Shown here one piece after another: positions 11,448-20,595 of a stretch of 64,000 nt of DNA. How positions within the stretch are numbered: the stretch's first letter is position 1; every line of letters starts with the position of its first letter. The translations under genes and the position numbers were made by a program. Under the pieces are notes generated by a model that was given only the letters and a program-made list of their open reading frames with translations, searched no databases and was not told the DNA's origin. Origin of the DNA: Anomaloglossus baeobatrachus (taxonomy: Eukaryota > Chordata > Amphibia > Anura > Aromobatidae); NCBI RefSeq assembly GCF_048569485.1, contig NW_027442073.1, positions 124,001 to 188,000 of the forward strand, in the 5' to 3' direction.

Positions 11448-12840
11448 GTGGGAGTGGTGTACAGGGTCTTAGCAGTAAAGAGTATTCCATATTTCTGCCA
11501 GATACCCACAGAGATATTGAAATCTGAAAAAAGAGACTTCTGCTCATTGAAGGTAAGAACTGCTCACATAGCGTTCAACTCCACAGCAAACGTGTGCTCT
11601 AGCACTGGCATCTCAGCAGGGATATTCCCCTACTACACATGTGTGTCTGGGTCGCTGTGACAGTTTACAGGACATAACTCAGGGCACCTAGACAGAAGGC
11701 AGAGGGACTACTTTCTATTTCTGGTGTAGATCTTAGTACAATATATATATATATACTATTACATATGACACATGTACCTTGTATTACCATTATTCGCTGT
11801 ATATGAACCCCTTTTCTCCGGGCATTATTTGTCTATAGCATTTTTCACGAACCTGAGGCAACTGAGAACCCTTCAGTGAAGGAATTCCACTAACCCTCAC
11901 AATACCAACCAGGGGCCTCCCTGCAGTAACTCAGGTAGTTGTACCCATTCTCTTTCCGCATTCTATGTGTTCTTCTTCTTTCTTCTTTTTTTTCTTTTTT
12001 CTTCTTTTTATTTCTATCATGTAGTTCAGGGGTTTATAGATATATGTCCTGCATCTCATATTTCCTTTAGTGGTGCTTCTTACCCATTCTCATATCATTT
12101 ACCCTAGTATTTCATGATCCTGAGGCGACTGAGAACCCTTTAATAAAGGAATCCTTTTTCACTTGAATTGTCAAGTGATACTTACCAGTGACTATCACGT
12201 AATGTTACAGGTAGTTGCATTTTCTTCCTCTTCTTTCTCTCCTTTCTTCTTTGTCACACGGTCCATTGTGTTATAGCCCACGTGTCATGATAACACTTGT
12301 ACCATCTTTTCATTTAGATTCCACCTACAATTATTTACCGATTCCAGTTCTGAAATAGGCTTTCATCATCTACTCACTAGAATTCTCAAGTGCATAAGGT
12401 ACTGAGACATATACATGTTCACACCATTATAAAGAACAAAGTATAAACATTGAGGTTTTTCTCACACCCATGTTCCTGTGTTCTTTGATATGATATGTGT
12501 TCATTTCCTTCACTATATAGGATTGCAAGTTTTCCATTTGTACCTTAATGGCAATGACGCTATACAATTGAACACATATCATCCTGTTATCCATATAGGT
12601 GTGTATTTACCTGCTTGACTATTTTTGGTTGTTTGATCCAGAATGTTTCTCCAGATAGGTCATGTGGAAATTTTCTTTCCTCAGTGCAAATGTTTTCACT
12701 ATGGCTTTGGAAAAATTTTTTGTATGTGCATCATGGTTATTTGACCCATTGTACTCTCAAGTAGCAATATATTGTACTGTTATGTTGTACTATGTACTAA
12801 TTACGTGTTTATATGGTTTTGTAACCCTTTATGATCTTAG
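11448..12840. other. Non-coding repeat sequence in duplicon A
   Basis: No coding region or RNA gene seen. The stretch holds a T/C-rich tract (about 11965-12020) and two related paragraphs containing CCTGAGGC and ACTGAGAACCCTT near 11848 and 12118, each followed by AAGGAAT. This suggests an old internal duplication or a repeated unit of a retroelement tail. The same sequence recurs in copies B and C. Confidence 0.5.
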
Positions 12841-12845
12841 ATAAC

Positions 12846-12890
12846 TTTATCCTTGATAAAGACCTAAAAACAAGGTCGAAACGTTGGATG
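12846..12890 (+). ncRNA. Hammerhead-like relic
   Basis: The order resembles a degenerate hammerhead: stem I ATCC/GGAT (12849-12852 with 12886-12889), TTGATAA where CTGATGA is expected, stem II GACCT/AGGTC (861-865 with 873-877 of the 12,000s), then GAAAC and a minimal ACGT. Two core positions that pair in the active fold are changed together (C-G to U-A), and one extra A precedes stem II. In copies B (about 44605-44650) and C one stem II base differs, breaking a pair. Probably an inactive tail of a Penelope-like or related element; an AATAAAG follows near 12907. Confidence 0.45.
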
Positions 12891-13300
12891 AATTATCCTT
12901 TTGCACAAATAAAGAATTTTCAGCATTCCAAGAGTTCTTTTCTTACGTTATTGATCACTATAGTGTGCCAGAGCTATTTCTATTGAATTGACTCTTATTT
13001 TTTCTGAGCACCTGCTATATACACAGTGAGCCAGACATATTCAAGTTTCATTCAGAAGGCAGAGGGAAGCCTTAGCAGCTGAGCCTATATCTTGGCTTGT
13101 GAGCATTAGAACAGGCCGGCGATTACAGGGTAACATGAAAAATGTCCAGCTTGCATTATGACTAGAACATGACAATATCCTTTTAAGTACTAACCTATGA
13201 TGCGTTCCTAAGCAGTTGATGTTATATGTTCTACATTTCATTTTCTGCATACTTTACAAGTAGTAGAATTTGCTTTGATATAGGCAACTGGATTTTCACA

Positions 13301-13559
13301 ATGAAAAGGCAAAGGATAACGCCCGAAAAAGACGCCATACATTATGTCAGTGCCATCACTGACAAACCTGGATTGACCATGAAATACATCAATCCCCTTA
13401 AAGGTGAGTTAAAACAAGTTTTAACTAAATTGCCTTAATATTGTCATGCATTAGAATGACTGTCTTAGGTAATGATAAATATTTTCTACAGGAAGAGGAG
13501 TGTTTGCTGAAACTGAAATCGAAAAAGGGAGTTTTGTTGCAGAATATCGAGGCGAGCTC
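13301..13559 (+). pseudogene. KMT5A-like SET-domain gene fragment
   Basis: Two exons of a lysine methyltransferase-like gene. Exon 1, 13301-13403, starts ATGAAAAGG and ends at donor AAG/GTGAGT. Exon 2, 13492-13559, follows acceptor TTTTCTACAG. The junction is in frame and gives KGRGVFAETEIEKGSFVAEY, the opening of a SET domain close to KMT5A/SETD8 (KGRGV..., F/V-V-EY-x-GEL). The S-adenosylmethionine and substrate parts of the SET fold are missing. The sequence changes at GEL into Gypsy integrase sequence at 13560. An acceptor-like GATATAG sits upstream of the ATG, so exon 1 may have been internal. This is a truncated host-gene fragment carried in a repeat; copy B repeats it at 45060-45318 with a synonymous change. 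Confidence 0.72.
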
Positions 13560-14690
13560 ACGTATGCACTTACGATGGTAGACAACTACTCGAGATTTAT
13601 GGTTGTGGTACAAGTCAAAGATCTAATGGCCCATACTGCAGCGAAGGTCTTCCAAGCACACTTATGCAGACCTCATGGCTACTCAGAGAGAGTCCTCACA
13701 GATCAAGGCACTGCCTTTGAAGCGGAAATCTTCAAGGACTTCTGCAGCTTTTACCGATGCAGGAAGATGCGCACTACACCCTACCATGCTCAAACCAATG
13801 GTTATCAACCTGCTCAGGACTTTACCCCATATTCCAGATGTGGCCTTACAAGTGATTTATAGAGGGTTAACAATACGTTGGGATCACCGGATCTAATCTC
13901 CCTTTTTATACACCCTAAAATCTTGTTTGCTTTAGAATAAACAATAACATCATAAAGGTATAGCAGTACCGTTTCAAAGTTTCGGTGTCCCAAGCAGCAT
14001 TCCATCAGCCTCTGGAAGGTTCCTGGCAAATTGCACAGCTCGAAGGGCATGCTTTTGAACTCGCAGAGACCCATCGGGGTGGCAAAGGCGGTCTTCTCCC
14101 GGTCTGCCTCAGCAACGGACACTTGCCAATAGCGACTAGTGAGATCAAGGGTAGAAAAATAATTTGCAGTTCTCAATGCAGCTAGCTATTCCTCAATACA
14201 GGGGAGTGGTGCTGTCCTTCTTCTTTAACAGGACCAACGGAGCTGCCCAGAGGCTACAACTGTCACGGATAACCCCAGCCTCCTTCATGTTGCTCAACAT
14301 GTCCTTGGTACACTGGTAATGTGCAGGTAGTTTTGGCTTATATCTCTCTTTGATGGGTGGGTGTGCACTTGTGGGGATGTAGTGTTTGACCCCTTTTATT
14401 CTTCAAAAGTCTAGCGGATGTTTGCTGAAGACTTGCTCGTATTCTTGCACTAGCCTGTAGACCCCCTTCTTGTGATGTGAAGGTGTGGAGTCAGTGCCTA
14501 CGTGTAATTCCTTACACCACTCCTCTGGCTGACTTGGTGAGCTGTCACTGAATGGGTGGGCTGAAGCAATGGTGGATGCTGCTGTTTGGATAGCATGTGT
14601 ATCTACTGAGAACAGCTTATCAATGGTGGCAAATCGGAGCAGCTTAATCTCTTGCTCTCCGCAGTTCAACACTCTCATGGGCACTCTTCC
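13560..14690. mobile_element. Fossil Gypsy fragments with LINE piece
   Basis: Rearranged Ty3/Gypsy fossil. Integrase core sequence lies on the plus strand (13560 to about 13800). Reverse transcriptase and the region before it lie on the minus strand (about 13946-14690). Between them sits a minus-strand LINE reverse-transcriptase tail fragment, about 13800-13945 (NKILGCIKREI, SLVRPHLEYG). The Gypsy parts belong to the same family as 31631-36570. Broken, with opposite orientations showing rearrangement; no LTRs seen. Confidence 0.8.
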
Positions 14691-15437
14691 CTTCCATATT
14701 AATGAATAAAACTATGATGTAAATAGCATATAGATACCCCACAAATGCAGATAAAAGTAGGTTATGGGAAAAGGGGGAAGAGAGAAACAGGAAAATAGTG
14801 GAATAAAGTATACCTTCCAGGTGGGAGAGGAAATGGCAGCACAGCCAGTGGAGGTGAAGCAAGGGGAGCCTGCAACTAAAGAGTTGAGAGCGTTATCACA
14901 TGGTGACTGAGCCTGATTGTAACGGGAGCATAGAGGTGCCGATCCTGTCTTACCTGCGTTGGTGTAGAAGTGGGTGTCCTGTGGTGGAGTCAGCTGTGTG
15001 CAGTGGTGGCCGTGGGTTCTTTTATGTGCGACCGTAGTAATAGCTGCGCCCACTTCCTGTATGGGAGTGGAATGCAGTGAGGCTAATGGAACGCACGCCT
15101 GCGCATTTGTGTTTAACGTCGCGCATGTGCAGAACGGAGAAAAGGCTGCGCTCACTTCCTAATGAAAGGGAGTGAGACGCAGCTGGGAAGGGAAGGGAAA
15201 AGATTAGGGTTTGGGGATGATGAAAGGGCTTTCTACGGGCAAGGATGGCAAAGGGTGGCAGTGACGGAAAGTCAGGCGGCCTGTCCTGTCCTGTCCTGTC
15301 CGTCCGTCTTTTTGTATCATGAATTGGAAAGACTGCAAGGGGGAGGGGAGGTGCTTGGAGGAGGAGGAGTTATTCAGATTAATTGCAGTGGGCGGCGGCT
15401 GCAAAAAGCATCATTCTTCTTGTTTTTGCTCTGCAAA
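14691..15437. other. Non-coding right part of duplicon A
   Basis: No credible coding region. The sequence becomes GC-rich and promoter-like (about 14960-15160, with GCGCATGTGC and CGCACGCCTGCGC words) and has a short CCTGT repeat at 15286-15301. It is shared with copy B up to CTCTGCAAA, apart from small changes near the CCTGT repeat. Confidence 0.4.
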
Positions 15438-15562
15438 ACAGCCTTTTCAAGGGTTGGCTTGGGTGACAAAATGTCTTCTGTAGGCGTGGGTTTGTCTCCC
15501 TCTCCCTAAGATGTGTCCGGTATAGGCCAGGGTGCCACTCAAGGCCGTAACCAATTCGGGTT

Positions 15563-15937
15563 ATAGCTTCTCGGCCTTTTGGCTAAGATCAAGTGTAGTT
15601 TCGGAGGACGCTACCTTGGTCGGTACTGGAAGGTGCCTGGGATTGCACGTCTGCCGGCCTTGAGGAAGTGTGTGCGCCTTCTGGTGACACATAGCCCTCT
15701 TGTGCCTGGACGGTTCCCAGGCAACGGGAGGCGATCACCTTTGTTATTTTGAAGTCCTACTGATAAACAGGAAAAAAAAAAAATTAAATCTGTTCTTATC
15801 AGTTTAATATCTGATACGTCCCCTCTCTGGGGACCATATATTAAATGGATTTTTAGAACAAGGAGATGGAAAAAATCTTGCTCTGTCCACTCCACGCATT
15901 GACCTGGTATTGCAGTACCTCCAGGACCGGTGCACCC
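15563..15937 (+). pseudogene. U2 snRNA pseudogene split by an insertion
   Basis: The first 37 bases (15563-15599) match the 5' end of U2 snRNA, including the branch-site-pairing part GTGTAGT; the expected ATCGCTTC reads ATAGCTTC. U2 then resumes at ATCTGTTCTT (15788) and runs through TCAGTTTAATATCTGATACG and the 3' stem-loops to TGCACCC (about 15937). A 188-bp segment at 15600-15787, ending in an A-run, separates the halves. The 3' half carries several substitutions. A spliceosomal role is therefore impossible; it is a pseudogene. I see no Sm-independent promoter elements that I can assign. Confidence 0.9.
15600..15787 (+). mobile_element. A-tailed insert within U2 pseudogene
   Basis: A 188-bp segment unlike U2, ending in an A13-like run followed by TTAA. 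The A tail suggests a retroposed short element, but no clear target-site duplication is visible (TAGT on the left, TTAA on the right), and I recognise no tRNA or 7SL head. Confidence 0.5.
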
Positions 15938-16178
15938 CTTCTTAACCCAGTTTCCAAAAGCAGAACTCAATTCACCTGATTCAAATGAGCCCCATTAGTG
16001 AATTGAAAGAAAGCAAAAACTTTATATGCACCTCAATTTGGCCAATTCACTTTTCACACTTTCACCCTTTTTTTTATCTTTCACACCTTTTACTTGCTTT
16101 ATTGATGCAAAAGCTGTGCCAAATAGCAAACTCATCTCCACTCAACTTGACCAACTCTGCTATGTCCCGTGCAGTATC
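15938..16178. other. Left flank of the Harbinger insertion
   Basis: About 240 bp with no gene. It is continuous with 28514 onward once the Harbinger element is removed. Confidence 0.4.
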
Positions 16179-16181
16179 TTA

Positions 16182-16256
16182 AGCTGGTGTCACACATAAC
16201 GACGACGACAACGACGTCGCTGCAACGTCACCATATTCTGTGACGTTGCAGCGACC
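16182..16256 (+). repeat. Harbinger left TIR, 75 bp
   Basis: Identical to the complement of 28436-28510 at all 75 positions. It contains a 16-bp perfect inverted repeat of its own: GTCGCTGCAACGTCAC at 16216-16231 and its complement at 16240-16255, around an 8-base loop. CGACGA words precede it. The hairpin is a candidate binding site for the transposase or its MADF partner. Confidence 0.97.
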
Positions 16257-16769
16257 TCAACAGCGACGTCGCTGTGTGTGACACATAACAACGATCAGAC
16301 CCCTGCTGCGAAATCGCTGCTCGCTCCTGAATGTTCCTGGTCATTTTTTGATCGCTGTTATCCCGCTGCGCATGCTGATAAGCGCTGCATTCTTGTATTT
16401 GACACCACAGCAGCGACCATCGCTACGACGCTGAAAACAGTGACGTAGGGCTGAAGGCAGGATAAGGGCGTGTTTTTGCGCTCTATTTTGCAACGCCCCT
16501 ACGTCTCCGATTGGTGGTTACAACAGCGTTCCGATTGGGTACTTTGCCGAAGGCGTCACTGTGATTTCATTCTTTAAGTTCTATTTTTTGTTCTACGAGC
16601 TACATTCTCTGTTTGGCGTCGCTAGTGTGTCGTGTTTTCTGGATCTTTCATCAGACCTCTTATCAGACCTTGTATTTGAAAAGGTAGGTATGCTTTGAAA
16701 TTGTTTTATATAGGATAGTACTTGTGTATACGGGAACAGTATTGTACTACTTGAATTCTTGTACTTAGG

Positions 16770-17470
16770 GAACCAATATTATAATATTTATATTCTTATA
16801 CACAGGGAGCAGTAGTTATATTCTTGGATATAGTGGGCAATATTATAGTTGTATTCTGGGTCAGTATTATAGTAGTTATATTCTTGGATATAGGGGGCAG
16901 TATTATAGTACTTAGATTCTTGTATATAGTGGGCAGTTTTATAGTTGTTATATTGTTGCATATAGGGGGCAGTATTATAGTACTTTTATTCTTGTATATA
17001 GGGGGGAGTATTATAGTACTTACATTCTTGTATATAGTGGGCAGTTTTATAGTTGTTATATTGTTGCATATAGGGGGCAGTATTATAGTAGTTATAATTT
17101 TGTACATAGGAGCAGTATTATAGTAGTTATATTCTTGTACATAGGAGCAGTATTATAGTAGTTATATTCTTGTACATAGTAGCAGTATTATAGTAGTTAT
17201 ATTATTGTACTTAGGGGCAGTATTATAGTAGTTATATTCTTGTACATAGGGGCAGTATTATAGTAGTTATATTCTTGTACATAGGGGGCAGTATTATAGT
17301 AGTTATATTCTTCTATATAGGGGGCAGTATTATAGTAGTTATATTCTTGTATATAGAGGGCAGTATTATAGTACTTATATTCTTGTATATAGGGGGCAGT
17401 ATTATAGTTGTTATATTAATTTATTTACATAGCTGGAAGTATTATATTTTTTTATATTCCGGTATATAGG
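16770..17470 (+). repeat. ~35-bp minisatellite, array 1
   Basis: About 20 imperfect copies of a unit containing TTATAGTAGTTATATTCTTG and TACATAGGGGCAGTA, period about 33-36 bp. It lies between the left TIR region and the transposase gene. Arrays 2 and 3 of the same element carry the complementary unit. Confidence 0.93.
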
Positions 17471-17530
17471 AATATACATACATATTGTTGAAAATTCTCT
17501 TATTTCGTTTTATTTTTGCAGTTTCACATC

Positions 17531-18787
17531 ATGGATGATATGCAGTGTGCTGTTGTAGTTGCTGCAATGCTGGTGGAGGAAGCTCGGCGACAAGATGAGG
17601 CACGGATGCTAGAGAGGCGTTCAAAGCGAAAGCGTCGCATGTGGACCAGAGAGTGGCTGCAGAGGAGGTCCGAATTCTCACACATGCAACTTATCAGAGA
17701 GCTGCAGGAGAAGGATCCTCATGATTTCCGCAACTATCTGCGGATGTCAGAGGAATCCTTCAAAATGTTACTGGAAAGAGTTACGCCACTCATTCAACGA
17801 AAGGATACAAAGATGCGTGCTGCCGTCCCCCCAGATGAAAGATTGGCAGTCACACTGCGATTCCTGGCCACAGGACGCTCCCTCCAAGACTTGCATTTTT
17901 CTGCTGCTGTTTCAAGGTCCCTGCTCAGCGTAATAATTCCTGAGACATGTAATGCAATTGTTCGCAGTCTACGCAGTGATAATCAATTTCCTAAAACAGT
18001 GGAGGCATGGAATAAAATTGCCAAGGATTTTGAGCAGCTCTGGCAGTTCCCAAACTGTGGTGGGGCTTTGGATGGAAAACATGTGCGCATCACGCAACCA
18101 CGGAACAGCGGATCCTATTTTTACAATTACAAGGGCTATTTCAGCCTCATAATGATGGCCCTTGTTAATGCAAACTATGAATTCATAAATGTCGATGTTG
18201 GCATGAACGGCAGGGTTTCTGATGGTGGTGTTTTGGAGCACACAGCATTTGGTGAGCATTTGCAGAACGGTGCCCTGCACTTGCCACCCAACTCTGAGAC
18301 CACAGGAAACCTTAATTTTGTTTTTGTCGGCGATGAAGCCTTCCCACTTCATGCCAATCTTCTAAAACCGTTTCCACAAAACGCTCTTACGCAGGAAAGA
18401 CGCATTTTCAATTACCGCTTGTCAAGGGCACGTCGGGTAGTAGAAAATGCCTTCGGGATCATGGCCAACCGCTTCCGAGTTTTCCATACTCCGATTAACC
18501 TAAAGCTTCAATCAATAGACTCTGTTGTTTTGGCCTGTTGCACGCTGCACAACTTCCTTCGTCGTCAAGATGTAAATGCGTACAGTCCGCCTGGTTTCGT
18601 GGACTCTGTGGAACCAACAAATGGGGAAGTGGTTCTTGGTGAGTGGCGTGCTAACGCTCCAACAATCGCAGGCCTTCAACCGGTCATACATGGCAGAAAC
18701 AAGGATGATGCGAAGGCCTGCCGAGAAAACTACTGCCAATATTTTAACGGTCCTGGTGCTGTAAGTTGGCAGCAACAGATGTTATAG
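17531..18787 (+). CDS. PIF/Harbinger DDE transposase
   Basis: A 418-residue protein predicted to cut and join the element's ends in the nucleus (DDE_Tnp_4 family, related to host HARBI1). The catalytic triad is visible: D181 in GGALDGKHV, D268 in VFVGDEAFPL and E305 in RRVVENAFGIMANRFRVF. A helix-turn-helix-like region lies at about residues 95-131, after a basic N-terminus (RRSKRKRRMW). The length is normal for the family and no break is seen. I chose the ATG at 17531, since TTTTTGCAG just upstream looks like a splice acceptor ending a 5'-UTR intron. An AATAAA lies near 18891. Harbinger transposases usually need a Myb/MADF partner for nuclear import and end binding; the gene at 25716-26912 is the obvious one. 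Confidence 0.95.
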   Translation: MDDMQCAVVVAAMLVEEARRQDEARMLERRSKRKRRMWTREWLQRRSEFSHMQLIRELQEKDPHDFRNYLRMSEESFKMLLERVTPLIQRKDTKMRAAVPPDERLAVTLRFLATGRSLQDLHFSAAVSRSLLSVIIPETCNAIVRSLRSDNQFPKTVEAWNKIAKDFEQLWQFPNCGGALDGKHVRITQPRNSGSYFYNYKGYFSLIMMALVNANYEFINVDVGMNGRVSDGGVLEHTAFGEHLQNGALHLPPNSETTGNLNFVFVGDEAFPLHANLLKPFPQNALTQERRIFNYRLSRARRVVENAFGIMANRFRVFHTPINLKLQSIDSVVLACCTLHNFLRRQDVNAYSPPGFVDSVEPTNGEVVLGEWRANAPTIAGLQPVIHGRNKDDAKACRENYCQYFNGPGAVSWQQQML

Positions 18788-19094
18788 AGGCCTACTGAGC
18801 ATTTTGCTGTCTATACTGTTTTTTTAATAATATATTTTTGTTGTCCATTTTATTTTAATCTTTCTGAATTTTATAATGTTTGCATTTGTTCAATAAAATG
18901 TTATATAAACTATTATGGTTGATGACTTTTATTACATTGACTGCCATTTGGACCAACAACCATTTAGGTCCTCTGTACCGATACCCCATCGAGTATAATT
19001 GCATGTCCGCTCTATTCTCCTTCCCATAATAGATTTGTAAATCAAAATGATACCACTAACACTTTATGCCATTGCTATACCCAGCAAAAAGTCA

Positions 19095-19200
19095 TTGGGC
19101 CCCGGGACCACCCTCCCTACCCGCGGAGGGGTTAACATCCAGCTGCCACTACCTCTCCCCTGGGTGCCCAACAACAACAGCGGTGGTGTCCCACCTGCCC
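19095..19200 (+). mobile_element. Fossil LTR fragment
   Basis: About 105 bp related to the minus strand of 52650-52760 (shared words GGGGTTAACATCCAGCTGCC and GGTGGTGTCCCA). A short broken piece of a Gypsy-type LTR next to minisatellite array 2. Confidence 0.55.
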
Positions 19201-19202
19201 AG

Positions 19203-20256
19203 ATGTACAAGATTATAACTACTATAATACTGCCCCTATGCACAAGAATATAAATACTTTAATACTGCCCCTATGTACAAGAATATAACTACTATAATAC
19301 TGCCCCCTATGTACAAGAATATAAATACTTTAATACTGCCCCCTATGTACAAGAATATAACTACTATAATATTGCCCCTATGCACAAGAATATAACTACT
19401 ATAATATTGCCCCTATGCACAAGAATATAACTACTATAATACTGCCCCATGTACAAGAATATAGCTACTATAATACTGCCCCATGTACAAGAATATAGCT
19501 ACCATAATACTGCCCCATGTACAAGAATATAGCTACTATAATACTGCCCCATGTACAAGAATATAGCTACTATAATACTGCCCCATGTACAAGAATATAA
19601 CTACTATAATATTGCCCCTATGCACAAGAATATAACTACTATAATACTGCCCCCTATGTACAAGAATATAGCTACCATAATACTGCCCCATGTACAAGAA
19701 TATAGCTACTATAATACTGCCCCATGTACAAGAATATAGCTACTATAATACTGCCCCATGTACAAGAATATAGCTACCATAATACTGCCCCATGTACAAG
19801 AATATAGCTACTATAATACTGCCCCATGTACAAGAATATAGCTACTATAATACTGCCCCATGTACAAGAATATAACTACTATAATATTGCCCCTATGCAC
19901 AAGAATATAACTACTATAATACTGCCCCCTATGTACAAGAATATAGCTACCATAATACTGCCCCATGTACAAGAATATAGCTACTATAATACTGCCCCAT
20001 GTACAAGAATAGCTACTATAATACTGCCACCATGTACAAGAATATAGCTACTATAATACTGCCCCATGTACAAGAATATAAATACTTTAATACTGCCCCC
20101 TATGTACAAGAATATAAGTACTATAATACTGCCCCTATATACAAGAATATAACTACTATAATACTGCCCCTATGCACAAGAATAGAACTACTATAATACT
20201 GCTCCTATGTACAAGAATATAACTACTATAACACTGCCCCTATGTACAAGAATATT
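19203..20256 (-). repeat. ~35-bp minisatellite, array 2
   Basis: About 30 copies of the complementary unit (CTACTATAATACTGCCCC, TATGTACAAGAATATA), period 33-36 bp, with 33-bp variants lacking the TAT of CCCCTATG. Short open frames across it are repeat artefacts. Confidence 0.94.
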
Positions 20257-20595
20257 CCATAACTTTACATTCCATAATTCCATAACACAAAAATCCAATA
20301 CACAAACATAAATCAAAGATTTAAATGCTATCTATGCCTTTTGCTATCTGACTCGGTTACAGCCGGGATCGCAGACGGGAACGCTACTATGACTCTGTGC
20401 TAGCTTTATTCAGACCGCTAGTTTCACAAACGGGAACGCTACTGTGACGCGGTTCGAGCGCCTCGTTGATAACGAGACCGCTAGCGGGATCGCTATTGCG
20501 ACGTTGTTCAGAACGTGCCGTGATGACGTTGCTCACGTCGCCTTTGAAGTCTGTTGGGCGGCGTACATGTTCTGTTAATGTTCAGAGGCGGGAAC

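Larger units (their letters stand above)
10058..15437 (+). repeat. Duplicon A (copy of 42024-47200)
   Basis: A direct duplication of about 5.3 kb. It aligns with 42024-47200 in the same direction with scattered single-base differences and one large difference, a ~204-bp insertion at 10174-10377 present only here. Homology starts at GTTTGAGACCCCCTGCC and ends at CTCTGCAAA. Past this point duplicon A continues CAGCCTTTT, which appears to be the ancestral sequence, while copy B turns into an inverted repeat. Components are listed separately. Confidence 0.92.

Noticed and set aside
11448-11660. Short open frames in the MITE and its flank (e.g. 11307-11660)
   Set aside because: Composition and position follow the MITE and its duplicate copies; no domain, and no conserved start or splice context.
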